This document shows positions 15,656-26,032 of a DNA stretch of 64,000 nucleotides, piece after piece; positions within the stretch are counted from its first letter, which is position 1; the number at the start of each line of letters is the position of its first letter. The stretch lies in NCBI GenBank assembly GCA_964036155.1, contig OZ038422.1, positions 13,477,201 to 13,541,200 of the forward strand, given 5' to 3'. This DNA is from Diploscapter coronatus. Lineage: Eukaryota; Nematoda; Chromadorea; Rhabditida; Rhabditidae. Position numbers and translations under genes: made by a program. The notes beneath the pieces were generated by a model. That model worked only from the letters and a program-made list of their open reading frames with translations, had not been told where the DNA came from and searched no databases.

Positions 15656-18600
15656 TTAGAGGTTCAAAATTAGGACGTGCTCAGTCTTGGCGTAAATTTG
15701 TCCAGAGCTTATTGAGAAAATCTAAAATTTTACGAATTAGAAAAATATCGTGATGACGTCCTTTTAAAATTTGGATGGTTTCATGGCGTCCGATTATTAC
15801 CTTCTGATCCGGATCATATATCACGTCCATGACGCTGTCCCTTCTCTCTTCGACCGGCAAATTGTCGAAATCTCGCACGCAATTGAACGGGTTGTTGCGC
15901 GATTCATCAGCGGCGATCTAAATTAGGGCAGTTGTCTCTTTAATCTCCCTAATCATTGTTGAGCTAGTTACCTCAAAAAGCTTTTCCATAGACATTTCTC
16001 CATCTTGCTCGAGGAGATTCAAAATTACCGCTTCCAGTGAGTTGCTTCTCACCGTTACCAGCGTGACGAACTCCAGGAATTTGGTTGGAACCAATTTGCC
16101 CAGGGGTTTGGTGACCGTCGTGGCGAGCAGACCGTGTTTCAGCAGTTGTCCTACGCTGAGACACTCCGGAATGCTGTGGTTGTACAGGTGGCCGATTTCC
16201 GTCTGAAAATACTCAGTTTCCCCTTTAGAGATCACAACAAAAATTACCTTGATCAAATCGTTGTATTCCTTCAATTCGACAGGTCCATGCTTCCTGTAGA
16301 TTGTTTTTACCGTGTAAATGGCGACCTCGAGATTTTGACGATAGTCCGCTGAATACAGTTCGATGGCAAGCTGCTTGGCGACCTTCATCCTATTGTTTTT
16401 GAAGACCTCCGAGTCCAATTTGTTGAACTCGACTTTGCTGGTCTAAAATTCGACTTGTCCTCGGATTCTAGAAACTCAAGCTCACGATCAGGGCGTTGAA
16501 CGCCTTGAGCAGCTCCCAGTTGAGTTGGCTGCCTCCGAACGCTAGCGAGTTGGCCTTGTTGTTGTAGTTGTCAAGCAGCTCTTCGACCTTGTCAGCGTCC
16601 TGAAGATCTTCCCAGATCTGGGAAAGCAGCGGCGTCTCCTTCTTGATAGAGCGCATCTCGGCATCGCAATGAGGAGCGAACGACATAAGCGCCTGAAGAA
16701 ACATTATCATCACAACGTGGTAAGATTTTAGAACTAGCAAGAGTTGAATATCAAAATTTGTTGATTTGAACGTCATAAAATGACGATTTTACTCCCTCTT
16801 CAACTGGAAACGAGATCATGGAAAAGGACGAGTGGACAGATCATAGTAGCGGATTTATATATATATCTCTAATTTATCAGATCACGAATTTCTACCTCAA
16901 AAAACTCCTGATATTTTGGCGAGGAGGCCTTCTTGCGCTCGGTAGATTTCGACAAAGATGACAGGCTTGTCGGGGATGGCTGACGTCCAGTGGTTGCGGG
17001 CACGTTCGAGTTGACTCTTCTCGGGGATCTAAGTGCTCCTTGAATTTCTAGCCTCACGCAAAAGATGCCTACTCCGCGGGGGTTCTGAGTCGTTTTCCGA
17101 CGGGACTGTTGAACCCAGAGGTGGACGAAGGCGGAGTTCTGTAGCCCTCCATTTCATTTTCAGTAGAACTGAAGGATTCGGCTCTGTTGTTCATGACTGC
17201 GGGATTCTGAAAAGGTTGTTCATTTCTTCGACCTATCACAGCATCGATTTCCTACTTGCTGCGTAGTGCTGATTCTTCCAATTTCCAAATCGACCATGTT
17301 GCGGCATGCTTCGGGTCTGCCATTAATGACTCGATTGTAGTCCGTTTGGAATTGCGCATCCATTTGCGGGGTTGGCACGCCGAACTGAAATAAAATCGTT
17401 ATTTCGGTAGAATGACGACGTCATGGGTTACCTTTTTGTAGCCGAAGAGGGCGGCTTCGCGACGATCTCTGGTAGGAGTGGCGACTCCTCGGCTTTCAGC
17501 GCGTGCGTCGCTATGATTGTCATTAGGCCTCCAATTGTTGTCGCTTGCGTAGGTGTTGCCAGCTCGACGCCCGTAATAGTCGTTCTTCGACCCGGCGTAA
17601 GCATTTCGCGACGGCTGCCCTCGTTTAAAACTGGAAGGTGAAGTCAGCGAGCGTTCATCACGACGCGGCAAGTAGGACTGGGAGTTATCTCCGTCCCGAC
17701 TTTCTTCCGAATAACCTTGATTTCGAGTGTCGTATTGCCGGTAAGAGTCACGTGGCTCGTGCGGATCTCTCGAGATTGTGTTAGGCGACTGAAAACAATA
17801 ATCTTGATAGTTTGTCGATATCATTATCCACTTAGTTATCGTGTATCTTTCTTATTCGGTACAATTAGAGAATGCGCTCCAATGCGAAAATCGAAACACG
17901 AGTACCGTAAAATCTAAAATAGAAGTCCCTCTAAATTAGTAGTCCTCCTATAATAGAAATTCACCTCCTAGAATTCCGAAACTACTATTACTCTACTTAA
18001 ATCATCCCAGAAATGTATATAGTAACGGATTTAGTGGTGATTTGAAAATATGAATTGTCGAAAATAGAAGTTCATGAACTTCTATTTTAGATTTTATCGT
18101 AATAATAGTCAAAAATGTCTCGTTTTTCGCTCATTTCTCACCGTTCCCGCCCAGAGATTGTGACATCTTCATATAATTGTTCGAACATTACGTTAAAGAA
18201 AATCATCTTTTGCGAAAGAAAGACGGAAACCGAGTGAAAAGCGGCGTGTTTGCGAATGATTATTGTACGTGCCTTGATTCATTCTCGCATTGGAGAGCAT
18301 TCTCCGATTTTACCGAATAAACAAAAGATCCACGATAATTGGATGATTCACTCATTATGATGATCAACTTTCTTGAAAGATTCTAAAATTCACTTACTCG
18401 TCGTCTGCTTTCCTCCGCTCCTTGTTGCTGCTCTTGGTCAGCGGGTGCGCCATAATAATAGTCTGAGGTCATTAGATAGGCTCCATCGTCGCTGAGCAGC
18501 ATGTCTTTGAGCTCAAAATCGTTGATGAGCATCTCGAGCGCCCCTCTGAAGGAGGACACTGCTGCGACGCGTGGAATCGGCTGCTTGTTTCTTCGCCGAC

Positions 18601-18762
18601 AGAAATCCATCAGTGTCTCATGGAGTGTTTCTATGTGAATGTACCCCTAAACGTTAAAATTACTGATTTTTTTCTCTTGCAAATAATCACCTGTTTATTC
18701 TTGTCGAGTTCGTTCGTGATAAAGGCGGACAATTCCATTCGCGTCCCAAATTGGTTCGTCAT
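15656..18762 (-). CDS. Orphan protein: folded N-terminus, Arg/Ser/Asp-rich disordered middle, helical C-terminus
   Basis: I do not recognise the family. Eleven exons join in phase to roughly 635 residues, starting at 18760-18762 three bases after a TTTTTCAG acceptor. Residues 1-100 look folded (MTNQFGTRMELSAFITNEL, then FRGALEMLINDFELKDMLL) and could be a small winged-helix-like domain, but that is a guess. Residues about 105-400 are low in hydrophobics and rich in Ser, Arg, Asp, Asn, Tyr and Gly (QQEQQQ-type runs, RDGDNSQSY, DYYGRRAGN), as in RNA-granule proteins. The last 280 residues are predicted helical and conserved-looking (WELLKAFNALI, KQLAIELYSADYRQNLEVAIYTV, KFLEFVTLVTVRSNS). I prefer a final short exon from about 15735 to 15656, ending GQIYAKTEHVLILNL. 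If the last intron is retained, the frame instead stops at 15681. A role in RNA binding is only inferred from composition. Confidence 0.75.
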
Positions 18763-21700
18763 TTTCTGAAAAAATATTGTTAAATGACCGATTACTTGAA
18801 ATAAATTTAAATAAAAGACTATTTGATGCGTGAGAATTAGCGCGTTGTTTGCAGCAAACCTTACGACAATTCATCGATCTGATAAATGAATATGACGATT
18901 ATTTATAAATACGCAATGTACACTTTGCATATTCTAATTTTTGGATCATTTGGTCTCAAGTTATCGATCATCTACAATACCGTAATCTTCAAAAATCGAA
19001 AAAAAAAACTCGATGTTTTATAAATTGCAGTAATTCCAAAATGAATAAAAACGCTGTTTTGGAAATCACCTAAGAAAGAGAATGCTGAACGTCAATGCCC
19101 AACTCGACGCGGCTAAGGATCAAAGCAGTCACTTTTTGCTAGCACTTTATTTCAGAAAACTGTTTCGATCGATATATTCTCTGCATGTCTTACCGATGAG
19201 TTTGGATGATAAGTGGAGACGGTGGTTTTCACACAGAAGCAGAGTCAGCGTTCATTGAATCGGAGATTCTTCCTGAAAATAAGAAATGTTTCGAAAAGAT
19301 TGTCGCGAATTATACTGCACGAAATAAGAAGTTTGACCATCTTTGAGCAAAGAGACTTGAAAGAAAAATGAATGTGAGAAAACAGATAAGGAAGTTTTTC
19401 GTCTATAGGAAGGAATATGCATATACAAGGTCTGACATCGCTTGACTCTTATTGAATTCATAAAGTATTGCGCAATGCGAGCATTGAAAGTATTAGTGAG
19501 AATGAGTCAAAAATGGGATGCTAGAAACTTTCAGTTTTTTTTCCTACTCTCATTGGCAAATTTCAAGAACAGGTAGGACTAAAATTTCGCAGGTTCACTT
19601 AGGAGAGAATTTTCGAAAATGGCGAGACGACCGTTTTTCGATCCCTTCGAAAGCCTTAGACATCGCCCATTTTAGCAGAATTACGGTAGCTTCGAGTTCT
19701 GCCCACTTCTCCCAGAGAATTTTTGATCGAAAAATAAGAATTGAACGTTGCACAAGCGAGGAAAAGGCTATTTATCATCTTCAGAAGGAGTATAAACTAG
19801 AAAATAAATGATTGAGAAAAATGAAGCAAAATTACAATTTTGGCAAAAAGGAAGGAAACGAGGGTCGAAACGTCCAAAATGAATGGAAAGTGGGTGATAA
19901 GCAACTAAACAAGTTGGCCACCTGTCGTCAGCCAGTTTCCACCATTTGCGGGTTCTTTCCAAATGAGACGCGATTCAGATTGACACTGGTCAAAACTCCA
20001 AGTTTCTATAAGAAAACTGACAGTTGCACGGAAAATGACTTTGTAGAAAATCGAAAACGAACAGAAAATGAAATTTTGGAGGAAATTAGAGGAAAGATAC
20101 TGTAGTTCAGGTAATATGGTATGAATTAACTAGAAAGCAAATGATATCTTTGCACCGCAACACTAACGAGTCTATTATTTCTGGTCGGTGAAACCTGATA
20201 CTCTCGTAAGTTTTGATGCGATTCATTAGATATATACCTAGGGAGAACGATCGTCCGAAACTTCTCGCAACTTATCCCCTACAGTTTATTTTCGTCTGAC
20301 AAAAGTGTTCCCTAGATTTGATTAGATAAGATAAAAGAATGTGTTTTGATGATTTTTGGTTAAGATCAATTCATTCGAACTCTAAACGAGAAAATTTGAA
20401 TAACAAACAAACAAGCTTCATTTTAATTTTTAAAGGTACAAATTACAGTAATCTACATTCAAAAGGATGAGATTTTCACAACGTCAAATTTAGCTGTTAT
20501 ATCTACACGAAAATAGCATGCGGTCTTTCGAATGAATTTCAAATTTTCTCTTCCATTCAAATGCTCGAGACTGTCGAGTAAGTCTGACGCGGAAGTAATA
20601 AAAACTATAGAAACTAAATATTACCTCTTCGCATGCCAAACATAGGCCCTGAAAATCGCCTGGGATGATTTCAGATTAGAGAACTCAAGCTTATGTTAAA
20701 CTATAGGGCCTCAAAAACAGCTAGAATATAATTTGCAGTCTCATGATTGAAAATCGAATATTTTCCGCATAGCAAGCGAGTGTATGAAAGGCAAAAAAGT
20801 CCAGAAAAAAGATAGTTCTGGTTTTTAGAGAACACGCAAAAGTACAGACGAAATTGTATTGATTTTAGAGAGAGGGAAAAAAGGATAAAAAATGGCTGCT
20901 TTGCTCTGCAATATAGAAACGATAAGGCCAGTTGTGTCTGGTGCAAGAGAGAAAGAAGAAAGGAAAGACGAAATATTGTTGTTGGAAAACGAGAGATAGC
21001 AGTTTAGAAAAGAAACAAGAAAATTGCGAAATAGCGTGTGAAATTGAGAGAAAAAAATCATAAACGGAAAATTCTAAATGAAGATGAATATCTGGAAGCG
21101 GGTGCTGAGATGAGCCAAAGGGGTTAGTGTGTATCTGGTAGGAAATTGTATTGGTGGAAAATGGGAAGCAATTGCTCATTGTTTAGGTTTTATATACTAA
21201 ACGTAGGACCACAAACTCTTTTCATTGCTCGCTTTTGTTTTAAAAAAAAGTTGTCATTTGAAGCTCCAAAATTGAGAAGCAAGTACCCTTTAAAATGGAT
21301 CGGCATAATCAAATTCGATAAACCATATTCGGAGAAATGGATTTTGGTCAAAAGATAGAATCGTTAAATGAACGAATATCTTCAACGCGTGCGTTTTAAG
21401 GCTCAAAGAAAGGGGGAAGAAAGAAAGACGTTCCTTTTACTTCGCCTCAAGTTATCAGTCCTTTACAATAAGATAAAAAGGAAGCATATCTTCGAAACAT
21501 TTCGAAAATGCCGAAAAATAACGTGCACAGAGAAATAAGATTTGAAAAAGGCAGAAATATTCAATCAATCATTTATTCACACGTGGATCATCGCGCGTGC
21601 CGCGTTTGCATAATTCTGCACAAGTTGCAGATGCACCAAAAATGAGCACGGGTTCATATCGGATTGGCGGAAAGAATGGTGGAGTGAGGAGAATTGAGTG

Positions 21701-21789
21701 CAATTTGGGGTGGAAAATGAGCACACGTGCAGGTGGGAAGTTGCTCGTGTGGTAAAAGGGAGAGCTTGTCCGAGCGCGAGCAAATGGGC
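18763..21789. other. 3-kb gene-free region upstream of the orphan gene
   Basis: No supported exon. It separates the start of the minus-strand orphan gene from the end of the next minus-strand gene. Open stretches at 19518-20105 have biased AT-rich composition, no family motif and no good splice context. From about 20840 to 21560 the plus strand is strongly purine-rich (repeated GAGAGA, AGAAAGAA), which would read as pyrimidine-rich on the gene strand. Confidence 0.5.
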
Positions 21790-23925
21790 CTATTTGTAGT
21801 TCACATAGAGCAAATGACGCTTCTTGTTCTCGTTCGGATGAAAGACGGTCGGCTCGAAGCGAATTGCCTTGAGGTTCGCGTAGATGTAGTCGATCGCCAG
21901 CTAGAAATGGTAAAATCGATAACTTCTTGGTGCACGATGTCCAGAGTTGGTAGCAAATGGTATTCATCAAATAATATATGATTTGAGATTAAAGTATCAA
22001 GAAATGGTATCTCTACCTTGTTGCGACACGGCAGCGAGTCACCTTGGAGCATCTTCTGCAGGTCGATGTTCTGCTGGATGCGAATCTGGATCTTCTGGCC
22101 AATGAATAACAGTCCGTTGGTGGGGCGCGCTAGGATGCGGCCGTCGGCGTTCGACTGAAGGAAAATCCTTTATTTCCAGAAATCGAAGATCTTTTCCTCA
22201 CCTTAAGAGCCCACATGATGGGTTTGGAAGAGACGTTTGCGAGGCTCACGTAGCGCGCTCTGTTCGCGTTACTCAGATCGACCTGTTAGTAGAAAATCAC
22301 GGTGTTTATTTCTGAATTTGAAGATACCTGCTGGAATGGCGACGTGATGATGTCGCCAACTCTGAGCTCAATCGTCTGGTCCGGGTCCGTCGTCATGTTG
22401 CTGTCCTGGTAAGGCGTGACCACGCGAGTGATGTTGCCGAACATTCTTGGCGGGTTGGGGTCGTTGTCGTTCCTCTCCGAGTCGCTTCCCTAGAGTCAAA
22501 GTAATCATGATTAGATTAGCTTCGAAGTTGGCATCTTTTTTGCATTGGCTTGAAAAATTAGTGTCCATCGTGAAACGAGGATTAACAATGCCACTATTCG
22601 CTGCAACAACAAAAGATTCAAAGAGAAACCTTCGAAGCCAAATCCTGGGATTGGAGTGCACGGGCAGAATTTTTTAGCTTAATTTTCGGTATCAACATGC
22701 TCGAGTAGACTTACTGTGAAATTCTGATCCGGATCCGTTATTAACACACCATTTACATTCTTTTGTAAAGTTGATTACATGCCTTCTCCTTTTCCTCCTC
22801 ACTACTACTTCCTTCGACCGTATCGTCTAAGTCGCTATCCTCCTCACTCGACGTCGTCATGTCGCGCTGCGTCTCCTCGAATTCGACGTTCTCCATCGTG
22901 CTGTTAATGTTGTTGGCCGTGGACGTGGAGTGCCAAGCACGGGACGATCTGAGGAATTGATGACGTCATTGTCAGCTAACGTTCAATCCAATGCCTATCA
23001 TCCTCCGAGAACGCGGTGATGGGGATGTGAGGCGATGCGGGGCCAGTTGTATTCGTCACCGAGTGATCGTACGCGCCCACCTTCATGCGCTTGTAAGACG
23101 TCGACAGGAGTTGGTCCTGTAGTCGTATCATTCGAAATTTTTGACGGCATAATCAACATATACCCCTAAATGGCTAATGTTCGTCTCGTCGAAGTTCAGC
23201 TTCTCGTGCCCGAAGTCGATGTTGGCGCGACGCTGCACCCAGACGCACACAGTCGGATTCCTGTGCGCCGCGTGCCCGAACAGCACTGTCATCACGCAAA
23301 ACTTGACCAGCTGATAGCTGCGATGTTCAGATATTATGCTATTGGTTCCATTCAGTATTTTACCCGAACGCCTGACGGAATATGGGATCAACAACGGCCG
23401 AAGCGCCGTGCACCGTCCAGTAGAAGAGGATCGACTTGTGGCCGCCCAAGGTGGAGGAGTCCGGCGACGTTAACACATGGTAGGTGAAGATGGCCACGGG
23501 CACGGAGGTCAGCAGCGTGCACAGAAGCTGAAGATGCAAGATGGCGTCATCGTTAAACAACGCCATGACGTTACCTCGGCGTAGGAACCATCGAGCATGT
23601 AGACGGCGGAGACGAATAGCGCAAGACATGTCCATTCCTTGCCGGCAAGACGACCCTGGAATCGCAAGAATTACATTTACGTCTTGGAGCGTAATTTGCG
23701 AACCTGGAGAAAGCCGACGGATTTCTGTCTGTGGCGCGGCGTCGTGTTGCCATATCGCATGTGAGAGCGATCTGAGTGGATTGTGGCTGAAAATGGAGCG
23801 TCGTGAAATCACCCGAATTTCATGGTGACGTCATTTTTGACGTGTGTCGTTTTCTTACAGTATTCGGTGATGAACGAGTGCTGCTCGGCGGGAGAGTCGA
23901 CCATTTGACGGCCGATGACTGGCAT
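21790..23925 (-). CDS. DP1/HVA22-like multi-pass membrane protein with C-terminal MSP domain
   Basis: Eleven exons join in phase to about 443 residues, from the ATG at 23923-23925 to the TAG at 21790-21792. Residues about 45-155 hold the membrane part: WTCLALFVSAVYMLDGSYAE, VPVAIFTYHVLTSPDSS, ILFYWTVHGASAVVDP and GYQLVKFCVMTVLFGHAA. The P...LTSP...YW...VV(D/E)...YqlvK spacing resembles TB2/DP1/HVA22 (REEP/Yop1) ER-shaping proteins; I rate that as likely, not certain. Residues 185-330 are acidic and Ser-rich (TTSSEEDSDLDDT, EGSSSEEEKEK). Residues about 320-443 form an MSP/VAP-like domain (RVGDIITSPF, YVSLANVSSKPIMWALK, GLLFIGQKIQIRI, ending LLYVNYK). MSP domains bind partner proteins at ER contact sites or polymerise in sperm. 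Two of its introns need GC donors, at 22994 and 22782. Confidence 0.82.
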
Positions 23926-24386
23926 CTTTCGAGTTGAAAACGACACAACCAATCCAAGACGCCCTTTATAAGCATTTTTACAAAGCCGAGTTGCTAATTT
24001 TTCAAAGGGAGCTAAAATAGAAACAAAGTGAAGCCTGAAGACCATGAATAACCACGACGTTTCATGGTGAAATGAAATCGTGCAAAGTCAAAGTCGGAAC
24101 TATCTATTTTGCTGAATAGATTGGTCATTCTATTCCGAAGAAAAATTTCTACGGAGGACCTCTGTTGAACACACTCGGCTCTGTTGAACAGAAAATCTGC
24201 TACAGATAATTAGTTTGGTTTTCTTTTTCTTTTATTCTCCTTTCTTTAATCTTTCTAAAGTTTCATTTTCGATCTTCTCTTCGGTAACGTTCTATTCCGC
24301 CTTTATCTCTCTGAATTTACGCGTCATTCTCGTAATTCGCACGGTTTCTATTCCTTATTTCGAGAAAATCTATTTTTCAGGAAGAA
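23926..24386. promoter_or_regulatory. Compact divergent promoter between the MSP-domain gene and zhit-1
   Basis: 461 bases separate two start codons facing away from each other, so both promoters must fit here. A run of T/C with TTTTTCAG at 24373-24380 precedes the plus-strand start by six bases, consistent with spliced-leader addition. No TATA or other motif can be assigned. Confidence 0.5.
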
Positions 24387-25792
24387 ATGATGAATTTATC
24401 GCGTCCGTCGTCGGGTTCGTCATCCAGCAAGCGGGTTTCCTCGAGAATCGAGCAAAACGAAGCGACGCGAGTGCTAGATGATGCTTCTAGGTATGAGAAA
24501 TGACGACGGCAAACTTTGCTGTTCGCTGTTTTCTATTGTTTTCCAAGAAAGACAACGACCAAATGACAAAATCTGTCGCCATCACAAAAAGATGAGGTTC
24601 AAAATGAAAACATTCTAGGGAAAAAGCTACAGTAACCTGTTGTTTTCCAAGAGAGGACAATGACAAATGACAGAAGTTGTCATTGCCGTTTCACTTTTCT
24701 CGGCGAAATGCATTTGAAAAAGTCCAGAAAGCTAATTTTAGCTTCTATATTTTCCAGAAATCGCCGTCTGAAACGTCAATTGGACGCGCTGGAACAGGAC
24801 AACGCGCATGAGGACCCTCACGCCAATCTCGTCTGGCATAAGGTATTTATTTTATTTTTGGTTCTTATTATAAAACTTCGAAAAAAAAACTTTAGAAGAA
24901 AACTTATCGCTCACCCGTATGAAGATTCTCTTCATTTTTCTTTTTCAACACTTCTTTTCCAAAATACATCTCGATTTCCGCGAATCCTATTCTTATTTTT
25001 TTAATCTTAAAAATTTCAGGCCATCCCCAAATTCGAGGACGGCGAGGTCGCGGGTCCGTCGGGGAAGACTCAGAAATCTAAAAAGGACAAATCTAGGGAT
25101 GGCAGCGAGAGAAAGAAGCGCAAATTCGGCACGGAAATCGCGAAAACGAGATTCCGAAAGAACTTCCTGCAAATGTTGGAGGAGGAGAATAATGTGGGCC
25201 TTTTATTATTTTTAAACATAATCTTTGTAAAATATTTCATCGAATTTTATTCCTCCTGGAAAGATGTATCAATTCTTTGACTTTTGTTCTAAAAATCGAT
25301 CATTTTTAAGACACCCCTAGAAAGATAAAGAAAGTTGTCTTTGAATTTTAAATTATAACTCTTCTAGAAATTGGAAGAATAGAAAATGAAGGAGATGTTT
25401 TCGAGTTTTTTTTTCAAATAAAAGATCTAAGATTTTAAGACTAACAAAGACAACCCCAAGCTGTTCAACGCGTATATGCGAGCGTACGCCCCGACGCCGA
25501 AGCGACCCGCTCGACATTTTTGCGCTGTGTGCGGCTACTTCTCGAATTATAAGTGTACCAAATGCGGTGCAAGGTTGGAATTTTTCTCTTTGAAGATTTG
25601 ATCATTTTTAAAGAAACCTTATTCAAAGACTCAATTTTTCCAATGAAAACTCGAGACGCTGTTGTTATTTTCTTCAGATATTTTGAAAGAAAATTGAAAA
25701 ATTTATGATCTAATTTTTTGAATTTCAGGTACTGCTCGATTCGATGCAGAGACGTGCACGCTGACACGCGGTGCATGAAATGGACCGCCTAG
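24387..25792 (+). CDS. zhit-1: Zinc finger HIT domain protein 1 (ZNHIT1/VPS71), SWR1/SRCAP subunit
   Basis: The nuclear subunit of the SWR1/SRCAP chromatin remodeller that deposits histone H2A.Z. Five exons give about 186 residues. The N-terminus is Ser-rich, then comes the conserved helical region (RRLKRQLDALEQDN, LVWHK, IPKFED), a Lys-rich linker, and the RTRF-type motif KTRFRKNFLQMLEEE. The C-terminal HIT zinc finger has the expected ligands in CAVC, CTKC, CSIRC and a final H...C (DVHADTRC). Length and order match the family from yeast to human. The start is the first of two adjacent ATGs, six bases after a TTTTTCAG acceptor. One internal acceptor is a TTTTAAG just before TNKDNPKLF. The next gene starts 240 bases downstream on the same strand. 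Confidence 0.95.
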
Positions 25793-26010
25793 AACTTTAA
25801 ATTTTGAAATTATTTAAAATCATTTTTCTCAATTATTCATTTCTCATATCTTTCTTCATTCCACTATTCACTTGGTTGCAATTTTATACCGGTATTTTTG
25901 GTAATTTTATCGTTTTCGTGTCGTTAATTGTTTAAAAACCCGATTTTCGCATTTTTTCCCGAAGATGTATACTTTGCGAAAATCTGGTTCAGGTAATTTC
26001 AAAACGAAAT

Positions 26011-26032
26011 AAAAATTTCAGACTGACTCAAA
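26011..26032 (+). promoter_or_regulatory. Probable spliced-leader acceptor for the MICOS gene
   Basis: AAAAATTTCAG ends at 26021, eleven bases before the ATG at 26033, with no plausible upstream donor between here and the zhit-1 stop. In nematodes such an acceptor in a short intergenic gap is typical of SL2 trans-splicing inside an operon. This is inference from position and sequence only. Confidence 0.55.

Noticed and set aside
15918..16418. A 166-codon continuous minus-strand frame
   Set aside because: It runs through an intron of the orphan gene; the spliced model (GTAATT...TTTTCAG between LIK and TEIGH) preserves the same frame and is better supported.
19518..20105. Two adjacent plus-strand open frames of 97 codons each
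   Set aside because: No family motif, no splice signals linking them into a gene, and composition follows the local AT/purine bias.
21569..21970. Minus-strand 133-codon frame
   Set aside because: It overlaps the last exon of the MSP-domain gene out of frame; the frame ending LLYVNYK is the conserved one.
22368..22661. Minus-strand 97-codon frame as a separate gene
   Set aside because: It is the shifted frame of the MSP gene exons, reached only if the GT donor at 22778 is used.
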